A stretch of 64,000 bases of DNA from a virus: positions 26,365 to 90,364 of IMG/VR virus record IMGVR_UViG_3300042502_002027; one strand, 5' to 3'. Under the pieces are notes generated by a model. That model saw only the letters and a program-made list of their open reading frames with translations, ran no database searches and had not been told where the DNA came from. The position numbers and the translations under genes were made by a program. This document shows, piece by piece, positions 16,743 through 24,350 of the stretch; the stretch's first letter is position 1, and each line of letters begins with the position of its first letter.

Positions 16743-18174
16743 GTCAAATCTCATTTCTTTCATTTTAGAGAGCCGGTTTTTTATATATACTTATGATAAA
16801 AAACAAAAATCAAAAAGAGTGTATAATAAAGATATGAGTAAATTAGTAACGTTAAACGGAAATAATGATCAAGAACTTCTAAGTTCTATCTTTGACAATG
16901 AAATTGTTGTATTTGAAGATATTCAAGGATCAAAAATATGGGTTAATTGGGATGGTAAAGAATTTACTATTAAACCAAAGTCAATGAGTAGTGAGAAACT
17001 TAATCTCGTTGATTTGGCTATTCAAAACTATTATAATCCAGGTATTAAATATTTAGAATCATTAGATGTTAGAGTTAAATCGTTGTTAAATAAAAAATGG
17101 TGGTTTTGTTTTGAATATTTCCCAGATGAACAGCCCGCTAATATTGGATATGATAGAGTTCCTAAGAATCATTTAGTTTTGACTGCTATTAATAAAGGTG
17201 GTAAGTATGACTTTAGTATTGAAGAGTTAGATGAGTATGCTAGATTATTTGATGTTGATATGTTACCAATTGTTTTTCAAGGTAAATTAACTGAAAGAAT
17301 GATTGAGGCTATTAAATACTTTATTAACACAAGTGAAGATGACTTAGAATATGTATTTGGTGAAAAGTCGTTTTCTTTTTTCTTCTACAGAATATTAAAT
17401 CCAAGTTCTACTAACTCGTTCTTAATGAAAGATGAAGATTATCAATCAAATCTTGAGAAACTTATTGTAAGAACTAAAAGTGGTGATATTTCATTTGAAA
17501 TATTAAATCCTTTATACAGAAGAATAAGTGATAGTAACTCAACAGAATTTGTTGAAATTTATACACTTATATTAGTTAACTTCTTAAACTTCTGTCAATC
17601 ATTTAACTTAGATGAAATTAAATTAAAAGGTGAAAGAAGAGATGAAGTTTATATTTATCTAATGTCTAAACTATTCAATGTTTATGTTTCTGAAGTTAAA
17701 CAAGATTTATTAGACTTTGACTTTGTTGTTCCTGAATTCTTTGATAAAGAAAAGTTCAAAATTAATACAGAATTAATTCCTAATAAATTAACTAAAGACT
17801 ATATTAAAGAGTCTGACAAGTTAGAATATATCTTTAAGGTTATTCTTGGTTCATTTAACAAGAAAAGAAAGAAAGCAATTGGTGTATTTACCGATAATAC
17901 AGTTATCTTATTTAACACATTTGTCAATGATATTAATGTTTATATTGAAAAGTATCTAAATAAAGTACACGAGGTTGAATTAACAAGAGCTGGATTACTT
18001 GATTTTGGTGACTTCTTTGAGATTCAATATGACCAAGATGGTGAAGGTGAAGTTTATCCTGATGTTTATTCAGAGTTTGAAAAAGGAACACCTGAAGAAA
18101 AGAAGAAAAAAGGTAAAGGTGGTAAAGGTTTACCCGTACCAGAAGAAGGACCGTCTAAAACTCCTACTAAGTAA
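16741..18174 (+). CDS. Polynucleotide ligase-like protein with a degenerate active site
   Basis: This 477-residue protein begins at TTG (MSNLISFILESR); an ATG at 16834 (MSKLVTLNGNN) is an alternative start. The region VFEDIQGSKIWVNWDG aligns with nucleotidyltransferase motif I (E-K-x-D-G), but the lysine that carries AMP is Asp. WFCFEYFPDEQPA...YDRVPKNHLVLTAI matches the motif IIIa region of phage RNA ligases. The C-terminus is helical and ends in a Lys/Gly/Pro-rich tail. It is probably an inactive relative of T4-type RNA ligases, perhaps an RNA-binding or structural protein. The match is from memory. Confidence 0.5.
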   Translation: MSNLISFILESRFFIYTYDKKQKSKRVYNKDMSKLVTLNGNNDQELLSSIFDNEIVVFEDIQGSKIWVNWDGKEFTIKPKSMSSEKLNLVDLAIQNYYNPGIKYLESLDVRVKSLLNKKWWFCFEYFPDEQPANIGYDRVPKNHLVLTAINKGGKYDFSIEELDEYARLFDVDMLPIVFQGKLTERMIEAIKYFINTSEDDLEYVFGEKSFSFFFYRILNPSSTNSFLMKDEDYQSNLEKLIVRTKSGDISFEILNPLYRRISDSNSTEFVEIYTLILVNFLNFCQSFNLDEIKLKGERRDEVYIYLMSKLFNVYVSEVKQDLLDFDFVVPEFFDKEKFKINTELIPNKLTKDYIKESDKLEYIFKVILGSFNKKRKKAIGVFTDNTVILFNTFVNDINVYIEKYLNKVHEVELTRAGLLDFGDFFEIQYDQDGEGEVYPDVYSEFEKGTPEEKKKKGKGGKGLPVPEEGPSKTPTK

Positions 18175-18386
18175 TGAACTCAATTGATATTAATATGAGA
18201 AGTGTTCAAGTTGAAACTAAAACAAGAGCGCTTAGATCTACTTGGACTCGTGAATTGGCAACTGATTTAGATTCATATCATAATATTGATATTGAAAAGG
18301 AACTTTCTCATCTTTTGAAAGAAGAGCTTCGTAAACAACGAGCTTCTAGTAGAAAAAAATCAATCAATAAAATCTTCCAAAATTAA
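18174..18386 (+). CDS. Capsid-segment protein (gp23-like helix motif)
   Basis: This 70-residue protein. Its first 45 residues, VQVETKTRALRSTWTRELA then TDLDSYHNIDIEKELSHLL, strongly recall the internal segment T-K-x-R-x-L-K-x-x-[WY]-T-x-E-L-A-Q-D-L-x-x-x-H-G-x-D-x-E-x-E-L of T4 gp23-type capsid proteins. The window's own capsid protein is more divergent there (EVSSALRRTEIEDIK). The C-terminal 25 residues are basic (RKQRASSRKK). The start overlaps the previous stop (TAATG). Function unknown; it may interact with the shell or derive from a capsid gene. Confidence 0.6.
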   Translation: MNSIDINMRSVQVETKTRALRSTWTRELATDLDSYHNIDIEKELSHLLKEELRKQRASSRKKSINKIFQN

Positions 18387-18417
18387 GAACATAAACTTGG
18401 AATTTCATATAATTTAT

Positions 18418-19653
18418 ATGACAGTTTCAAGTGTAATTAAGCTCAGTGATATAGAGTCCTATTCTTCAATTAAGAAGAATTTAGAGGGTAAGAAATGTAG
18501 CTTACAGTTTCTACCGGTTTCGTTAGAAACAATTTCAAAACAAAAGAATTTTATTTATAAAGGTCAAAAGTTGAAGTCAGCTTATTTGATTGATATTATT
18601 CATAATTTAATTCTAAAGTATTATTTCAAAAAAGAAAATAAATTTCATTTAATGTCTCCTATTTTAAAGGAGAAGTATGGTTATTTATATAACTACTATA
18701 TGGATTTTCTTACAGAGAATAAAATTATTATTCTTTTAGCAAAACATCAAAAGGGTAAAAGTGCTAGAGTTTATGCCATTAATGAATATATTCTTAGAGG
18801 TAGTATTATTAGATTTAATAATAGTGATAGGACTTTACTTAAAAAGTATAAAGCAAAGGTAGCTCAGATAGTAGAAGATAAATTAGAAAACTCACTCATT
18901 GATAATGATATAAAGATTAAGTTAGTCGATGATTTATTTAAGATTCAAATTGAATTTGATAGGTCAATATTTTATTTAGACTCCTTAAAAAGTGATGATA
19001 TTGATATTTATAATAGAAATAAATATTCAGTTGAGTGTATTAATGATAAACACATATTTTATCATTTTGATAGTTATGGTCGCATGCATACTAACTTTAC
19101 TATATTAAAGTCTTTTATTAGAAAGAATTGTCTATTAATTAATGATGAAGAAACTCATGAAATAGATATTAAAAACTCACAACCTCTTTTCCTAACTAAA
19201 TTGATTCAAGATTCCGGTACTAAATGGGTTAATCAAGAAGAATTTGAACTATTCAAAAATCTTACTATTAATGGTACTTACTATAACTATATAATGGATC
19301 ACCTTAAAACAAAAGATAGAGGTATGGTTAAAGAATTAACATATAAAGTACTATTTGGTAGAAATGGTGTTAATAGTAAAGCCGATAAGATATTTAGTAG
19401 TCTTTTCCCAACTATACATTATTTTATTAAATTGTATAAAAAAGAACACGGAGATTATAAAGTATTGGCTTATGAATTACAAAAGTCTGAGAGTAATCTT
19501 ATTTTTAATAAAATTATTAGACAAATAATGACACTTTATCCAGAAATAAATTTAGTTACTGTACACGACAGTATAATTATACCAAAGTCTTATAAAGATT
19601 CGGTTTGGGCAATTTTTCAAACCAAACTTTATGAAGAATTCGGACTTATTTAA
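18418..19653 (+). CDS. Family-A-like nucleic-acid polymerase (palm motifs A, B, C)
   Basis: This 411-residue protein; start taken at ATG 18418 because an upstream TTG lies in the leader. The C-terminal half has the three motifs of DNA polymerase I/T7-type RNA polymerase palms: motif A HEIDIKNSQPLFL (Asp at about 250), motif B VKELTYKVLFGRNG (about 304-317) and motif C LVTVHDSIIIP (about 380-390). YGRMHTNFT precedes motif A, as in the YGRxHT signature of family A relatives. No exonuclease domain is visible. The HDS rather than HDE resembles single-subunit RNA polymerases. It could be a primase, RNA polymerase or gap-filling enzyme. Replication is otherwise by a family B polymerase here. Confidence 0.6.
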   Translation: MTVSSVIKLSDIESYSSIKKNLEGKKCSLQFLPVSLETISKQKNFIYKGQKLKSAYLIDIIHNLILKYYFKKENKFHLMSPILKEKYGYLYNYYMDFLTENKIIILLAKHQKGKSARVYAINEYILRGSIIRFNNSDRTLLKKYKAKVAQIVEDKLENSLIDNDIKIKLVDDLFKIQIEFDRSIFYLDSLKSDDIDIYNRNKYSVECINDKHIFYHFDSYGRMHTNFTILKSFIRKNCLLINDEETHEIDIKNSQPLFLTKLIQDSGTKWVNQEEFELFKNLTINGTYYNYIMDHLKTKDRGMVKELTYKVLFGRNGVNSKADKIFSSLFPTIHYFIKLYKKEHGDYKVLAYELQKSESNLIFNKIIRQIMTLYPEINLVTVHDSIIIPKSYKDSVWAIFQTKLYEEFGLI

Positions 19654-19661
19654 GAAATAAA

Positions 19662-19673
19662 AACTTATATATA
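19662..19673 (+). promoter_or_regulatory. Phage-type promoter motif
   Basis: CTTATATATAAA, 5 nt before the ATG at 19679. Confidence 0.4.
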
Positions 19674-19678
19674 AATTT

Positions 19679-19828
19679 ATGAAACAATATCATTTAAAAT
19701 CTAAAATTTCTGAAGAATCTTTTGCCAAATTTGTAGCATCATCTTTAGAAGAAGCCATTGAGTACTTTTCAAGATTAAAAAAATTATCTAAAAAAGACTT
19801 ACTTAATATCTACGCCGTTACAGATTAA
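19679..19828 (+). CDS. Small 49-residue hypothetical protein
   Basis: A short ORF, MKQYHLKSKISEESF... ending NIYAVTD, preceded closely by a TATATATAAA promoter motif and followed 10 nt after its stop by the next promoter motif. It is predicted helical, with a Lys-rich C-terminal half. Codon use fits its neighbours, so I regard it as a real gene. Function unknown. Confidence 0.6.
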   Translation: MKQYHLKSKISEESFAKFVASSLEEAIEYFSRLKKLSKKDLLNIYAVTD

Positions 19829-19837
19829 GTATATTAT

Positions 19838-19850
19838 TTTTAATATATAC
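19838..19850 (+). promoter_or_regulatory. Phage-type promoter motif, near-leaderless
   Basis: TTTTAATATATAC ends 3 nt before the ATG at 19854. Confidence 0.5.
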
Positions 19851-19853
19851 TTT

Positions 19854-20393
19854 ATGACAGGATTGGAACACAAGGATGCCTCATTTATTCTACTATCATC
19901 TACACGTTTAGATGACATGATATCTATTTTATATGCCAAAGAATATCAAGTATTACCCATTAAAGGTTACTACAAGGGTCAATATGAAGACTCTGTAATG
20001 GCTTATGGTAAAGTAGATAATGATACTTTAAGAAAAGATGTTCTTTTTCTTTTAAATCATTTCCATGAAGAATGTGCTATTATTAAATACACTGAAGAAA
20101 CTAATGCTAAAAAGATATTTAAAGATGGATCTGAGATACCTATGGGTATTGTAATGTATAATACAGATTCTGATAATATGTCTTATTTACATAATGGTAC
20201 ATCATTCTCATTTGTTGAATCTAAAAGATATTGGAGACCAACTAAAAAAGAAGATTTCAGAGTTGGTATGCTAGTTGAATATTTCAATAATAATAAGTGG
20301 TTTGAAAAGCTTGTTGAGAATCCTAATGATGAATATGAAAAACTTTATAAACTACTTATAAAGTATGATAAAGTTAGAGTTCCTTCTAAATAA
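19854..20393 (+). CDS. Hypothetical protein
   Basis: This 179-residue soluble protein is unrecognised. It has an alpha/beta N-terminal half (SFILLSSTRLDDMISILYA, then LNHFHEECAIIKYTEE) and a basic C-terminal part. It is preceded by a very close promoter motif and converges on the capsid-like gene, overlapping it by 8 nt. Confidence 0.55.
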   Translation: MTGLEHKDASFILLSSTRLDDMISILYAKEYQVLPIKGYYKGQYEDSVMAYGKVDNDTLRKDVLFLLNHFHEECAIIKYTEETNAKKIFKDGSEIPMGIVMYNTDSDNMSYLHNGTSFSFVESKRYWRPTKKEDFRVGMLVEYFNNNKWFEKLVENPNDEYEKLYKLLIKYDKVRVPSK

Positions 20394-21165
20394 TTTCAAA
20401 CCAATTTATAATCTTAGAATAATTAGGAGTTTCTTTTAAGAAATATCTCATGTCATTTGGACAGTTAATTACATTTAATCCATTCTCAGTTTTCTGAGCA
20501 TTTCTCATCATAATAATCTTATTTGATTTGATATAAGGAGAAGGTATAACATTCATACCATTTATATTTCCATCCACAACACCATCTTTTATATCAGACA
20601 TCATCATTCCATTAGACATCAGAAGATATTTATAAGCATCTAAACCAACTATAATAGTATTGGCTGGTCCTGTTCTTCCGGTTGATGATATTAGATTACT
20701 GGTCATCATTAATCTTGTTATAACTTTTCTTGATGTTGATGACTCATTTTCATAATCTGTTAGATTAGGATCTTTTTGAATAGAAACATTCAAATTTTGA
20801 GGAATATTCATTGACTTTGATGTTAATGATTCTAATGTCATCATAACATCATTGTAAATATCAAATAAGTCTAAATAGGTTTTACCTTGAACATTAATAG
20901 AGTTAAGTTTAGGAGTTATAGTCATCATATAACTTTCGTTATCTAATGGATTTGAAAACGGTTCTCTATTTTTGAACTCTTCTACTTTACCTTCTACAAT
21001 AGCATCAATCGCAAGTTCACGATTCTTTCTTTTTAATTCTCTTTGATATTCTTCACTGGGTACTTCATCCCAATCTATAAAAGTCATTACACCTTGTGGC
21101 AAAGAAGGCTTTGTAGATTCTATATAGTTACAGATTTTCTCTAAATCTTTAGATGAAATTATCAT
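20386..21165 (-). CDS. Divergent capsid-related protein (gp23/gp24 A-domain-like segment)
   Basis: This 259-residue protein. Its C-terminal half aligns by eye with the window's own major capsid protein: KVITRLMMTSNLISSTGRTG then PANTIIVGL versus KLITKIAHASNYIATEGRVG then PAQYLITNG. GNINGMNVIPSPYIKSNKII also aligns with GSIGDISIYVDPYMRYNDNR. The N-terminal half is unrecognised, with HK97-like features not visible. It could be a minor capsid, vertex or decoration subunit, or a domesticated fragment. It is in the glycosyltransferase operon, overlapping that gene by 17 nt, which is an odd place for a head gene. Confidence 0.6.
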   Translation of the reverse strand: MIISSKDLEKICNYIESTKPSLPQGVMTFIDWDEVPSEEYQRELKRKNRELAIDAIVEGKVEEFKNREPFSNPLDNESYMMTITPKLNSINVQGKTYLDLFDIYNDVMMTLESLTSKSMNIPQNLNVSIQKDPNLTDYENESSTSRKVITRLMMTSNLISSTGRTGPANTIIVGLDAYKYLLMSNGMMMSDIKDGVVDGNINGMNVIPSPYIKSNKIIMMRNAQKTENGLNVINCPNDMRYFLKETPNYSKIINWFEII

Positions 21166-21913
21166 ATTTATTCTTCATTCCAATTTTTGGCAATTGGTTA
21201 AGAATAACCTTTTGTAACTGAGATTTATCCATTTGAGAGGTTTTAGTTAGTAAATCTAAATTTCTTTGATACCACTTCATATCTGGCATTCCTCTTTCAT
21301 GATATAAATGAAAACATTTAGATTGTAGCTCAGTCCAAGTTAAGAATTGTTTAACCTTTATTGATTGAAAGTCATCTTCACCACCCCATCCTATAAAATC
21401 TTCATTCCAACCAGCTATTCTTTGAATTGCGTCTCTTCTAAAAATACAAATACCGCCACATAAAGGTACTTTTTGTATATCAGTCTCACCTCTACCTGGT
21501 CTGTTAATTTGAAGAAGTTGTTCTAGTGATAAATTACTTTCCTGTTGTGTTAAATCAATTACTGTATGATATGGATTACACATTTCAAATTCATTCATCG
21601 ATTCTAAACCTCTTATAAAAGAGTTTGGTTCCATTATTAAATCTGAATCACCAAATACAATTATGTTTGATGTTGAATGTTTTAAACCTACATTAAATGC
21701 TAGTGATTTATTAAAAGGTAAATTTGATCTTGTAAAGATATGTTTTGCTTTGAGATCTAGATGAGATATTTTAGAGTGTGTGTCCTGTTCTACAACAATT
21801 ACTTCGACTCTAGCAAAGCCATTAATCCAGTCAAGTACTCTTCTTAAATTTTGTAACCTTTCTAAACTATGTCTATAGGCTATGATAAATGTAAATGTAT
21901 AATTTGAATTCAT
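21149..21913 (-). CDS. GT-A glycosyltransferase (galactosyltransferase GT7/GT27-like C-terminus)
   Basis: This 254-residue glycosyltransferase. An N-terminal GT-A fold (FTFIIAYRHSLERLQNLRRV) leads to IIVFGDSDLIM (the D-x-D metal site), and the C-terminal signature GGICIFRRDAIQRIAGWNED then FIGWGGEDDF is typical of GT7-like galactosyltransferase domains. It probably transfers a sugar from a nucleotide sugar to phage DNA bases, a virion protein or a host surface glycan. It is the first gene of a leftward pair with the capsid-like protein. Confidence 0.82.
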   Translation of the reverse strand: MNSNYTFTFIIAYRHSLERLQNLRRVLDWINGFARVEVIVVEQDTHSKISHLDLKAKHIFTRSNLPFNKSLAFNVGLKHSTSNIIVFGDSDLIMEPNSFIRGLESMNEFEMCNPYHTVIDLTQQESNLSLEQLLQINRPGRGETDIQKVPLCGGICIFRRDAIQRIAGWNEDFIGWGGEDDFQSIKVKQFLTWTELQSKCFHLYHERGMPDMKWYQRNLDLLTKTSQMDKSQLQKVILNQLPKIGMKNKYDNFI

Positions 21914-22004
21914 TAAAGAATATTATTTTTTATTTATATCAAATAGAATCTATTTGTTTAGTGTATAAGTATTGATACTTTATATATAAGTAATATAAAA
22001 TGTT

Positions 22005-22679
22005 ATGAAAACAAACCGTAAAAATAATTTAATTTTAAACTACTATAAAGATGAAGTAGAAGATAGAAATTTAGAACTATTAACTTGCTTTGTGAAAAAT
22101 TTAAATAATGATTATATTCATAATATAGTTGTTATTTCAAACGAAAATGATTATTACTCATTAAATACAAATTTAGTAGATAATAAAAATAAAATTATTC
22201 CTATATTAACTGAAGTGAGACCGACCTATAATGATTACTTTTCAATAATAAGAAATCTATTTAATGATGATAATAACATAAATATCATATCAAACTTGGA
22301 CATTATAATTCCACAAGAAACATTATATAGCGAAGTATCAAAAACAATAAATGATTATATAGATAGTAAAACTTGTCTAGCTTTATCTCGTTGGGATATA
22401 CAAGAAGACAGCACTTATGTTCATTTTGATAGATCTGATTCTCAAGATACCTGGATTTTTCTTGGTGGTATTCCTAACATTGATGGTGCTGATTTTACTC
22501 TTGGTAGATCTGGTTGTGATAATAAAATATCATATCTTCTTGATGAAAGTGGATACTTTGTTATAAACCCCTCAAAGACATTAAAAACATATCATTTACA
22601 TTTAACAAATATTAGAAATTATTTAAAGGTTGTTGATATAATACCACCACCATATAAGCTATTACAAACAACTTTTTAA
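22005..22679 (+). CDS. Glycosyltransferase-like protein
   Basis: This 224-residue protein shows an N-terminal alpha/beta part with INIISNLDIIIPQ (DxD-like) and a strongly conserved-looking C-terminus: CLALSRWDIQED, SDSQDTWIFLGGI, DFTLGRSGCDNKISYLL, GYFVINPSKTLKTYHLH. This matches a recurrent GT-A-like family in sugar loci and viruses. The 1,211-residue enzyme downstream starts with a related fold. It is the only rightward gene in this island. Confidence 0.62.
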   Translation: MKTNRKNNLILNYYKDEVEDRNLELLTCFVKNLNNDYIHNIVVISNENDYYSLNTNLVDNKNKIIPILTEVRPTYNDYFSIIRNLFNDDNNINIISNLDIIIPQETLYSEVSKTINDYIDSKTCLALSRWDIQEDSTYVHFDRSDSQDTWIFLGGIPNIDGADFTLGRSGCDNKISYLLDESGYFVINPSKTLKTYHLHLTNIRNYLKVVDIIPPPYKLLQTTF

Positions 22680-22680
22680 G

Positions 22681-23688
22681 TTAAGATATACTGGTAAAAA
22701 AGTCGGCTAGTTTTTTAATATACTCTTTGCCAAATTTATCTCTCACATATTCTTTCCCTTTTTTGGCAATCATGTAACCTTCATCACTTTCTATCCATTT
22801 TCTGTAAAACGAATCATCTTTTATAAGACCATTTTCGTCAAAACAAGGTATATAATGGACATATTCTATTAAACCTAATTGTTCTTTTAGTAGCGGATTT
22901 GGTTCAAAAAATCCAAGACAGCCACACATTAGCACTTCAATATGTTTTGCTAATAAAAAATCTATAGGAAAAGCATGATGACCTACAAAAGCACCTTTAT
23001 ATTTAGATATTTCGTTATAATAGTTTAACTCCGTCATGTGTTCGTTATTTTCATACCCAGGATGTTCTATTTTGTATATTAAATCTTTAAACAAATCAGT
23101 TTTTCTTAATTTATCAAACTCCATTCTTGATTCATATCCATGATATATTGCTCCTGATAAAACAATCCCATTCGTTCTTTTATGATAATCATAATCAATT
23201 AAAGTGTATTTTTTCTCGTCTAAAAAATAAAAGAAATCTATTATTTTTTCATCATAATCATTTATTCCTAGATTCTTAAAGTATATAGAGGATGGTGTTA
23301 TAACATAATCTACATCTTTAATATAAAATGGATCATATTTTTCTGAAAATTTTTGTACACTTAATTCGTTTCTATTTATGAAGTTAGCAAAATAATGAAG
23401 ATCATCTTGCCACATAACTTTTTTAATATCTTTTCCAAACTGTATCGCGGGTAACCATCCATTTGGATGTATTCCAAATATTATAAAGTCTTTTTTATCT
23501 TCAATCTGTTCTAAAAATTCAATTTCTGTCTTATTTAAAACTTCTTTAATATATTTTGATGTTATTATTTCAATTCCTCTTTCTTCAAATATTTTTATTA
23601 CAGATTCATCATAAAACATCTTTATTAAATATCTAATAAGACCTGAGACATTATAGTTGTCACTTTCACTTAGTACAATTAGTTTCAT
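22681..23688 (-). CDS. GT-B-like glycosyltransferase
   Basis: A 335-residue protein starting at MKLIVLSESDNYNVSGLIRYL (23688), 4 nt after the stop of the 55-residue gene. A Rossmann-like N-terminus, a PSSIYFKNLG linker and a C-terminal half with ELNYYNEISKYKGAFVG and LLAKHIEVLMCGCLGFFEPN resemble the acceptor and donor halves of GT-B enzymes. No exact family can be named. It belongs to the leftward sugar operon. Confidence 0.6.
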   Translation of the reverse strand: MKLIVLSESDNYNVSGLIRYLIKMFYDESVIKIFEERGIEIITSKYIKEVLNKTEIEFLEQIEDKKDFIIFGIHPNGWLPAIQFGKDIKKVMWQDDLHYFANFINRNELSVQKFSEKYDPFYIKDVDYVITPSSIYFKNLGINDYDEKIIDFFYFLDEKKYTLIDYDYHKRTNGIVLSGAIYHGYESRMEFDKLRKTDLFKDLIYKIEHPGYENNEHMTELNYYNEISKYKGAFVGHHAFPIDFLLAKHIEVLMCGCLGFFEPNPLLKEQLGLIEYVHYIPCFDENGLIKDDSFYRKWIESDEGYMIAKKGKEYVRDKFGKEYIKKLADFFTSIS

Positions 23689-23692
23689 GTGT

Positions 23693-23860
23693 TTAGTATA
23701 TTTTATATATTTTTCTTCCATTTAATTCGTATAGATATTCAATTTCATTTTTATTTGTCTCAATTTTGACAAAATCTATAAACTCTTCAGGTGTTAAATT
23801 TAAAAATGCTGACTCCATTTGTGATTCATCTGTTGAGTGTACACTTAGACCAATTTTCAT
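23693..23860 (-). CDS. Small 55-residue hypothetical protein
   Basis: An ORF, MKIGLSVHSTDESQMESAFL...GRKIYKIY, that overlaps the upstream gene by 35 nt and ends 4 nt before the ATG of the GT-B gene. The tight spacing and the LTPEEFIDFVK helix make it a credible gene. Function unknown. Confidence 0.6.
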   Translation of the reverse strand: MKIGLSVHSTDESQMESAFLNLTPEEFIDFVKIETNKNEIEYLYELNGRKIYKIY

Positions 23861-24350
23861 GTACTCTAAATACTTTAACCGGTATAGTTTTAAAATTTAA
23901 TATTTTTGATATACATAATCTATGAGTTCCGTTTTTAGCAAATAAAAAACCACCTTCTCTATCAATTGATACGCAAATATCGTCTTCTTCGTAATATCCT
24001 TTTGGTATCTCACCTGTTTCCTTCATATAGTTATAAAGATCTTTTAAGTATTCTCCTCTTTTTAGTATTAATTCAATTGAATCACAATTCCACACTGGAT
24101 TTCCACTATTCAGACTCTCTAATAAATTATTATATAATTCAGTTTCTATCCAAGGAGTTTCATTTTTTAGAAAATCAAATAAACTTTTATATATCATTAG
24201 TTCACTAAAATCTACCACATTAAGATCCCAATCTCCATTTTCTGTACATGTTTCTATAATAGAATTTTTATTATCTATATTATAGAATGGGCCACCGCCA
24301 TCAATATTTGATTTTTTTATCTTTGATGGGTTTATAAAAAGTGTTTTCAT
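23826..24350 (-). CDS. ParB-like-fold hypothetical protein of sugar loci
   Basis: This 174-residue protein belongs to a family I recall from glycan and phosphotransfer loci: NGDWDLNVVDFSEL, IYKSLFDFLKNETPWIETEL, then VSIDREGGFLFAKNGTHRL and KTIPVKVFRVHENW. The FAKNGTHRL segment is reminiscent of ParB/sulfiredoxin-like nucleotide pockets. Enzymatic role unknown. It overlaps both neighbours (ATGA with the large glycosyltransferase), so it belongs to the same transcript. Confidence 0.6.
   Translation of the reverse strand: MKTLFINPSKIKKSNIDGGGPFYNIDNKNSIIETCTENGDWDLNVVDFSELMIYKSLFDFLKNETPWIETELYNNLLESLNSGNPVWNCDSIELILKRGEYLKDLYNYMKETGEIPKGYYEEDDICVSIDREGGFLFAKNGTHRLCISKILNFKTIPVKVFRVHENWSKCTLNR

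Noticed and set aside
20386-21165. Regarding the capsid-like gene as the main capsid or vertex gene
   Set aside because: Only its C-terminal half aligns with capsid; it lacks the conserved gp23 core and sits in a glycosyltransferase operon.
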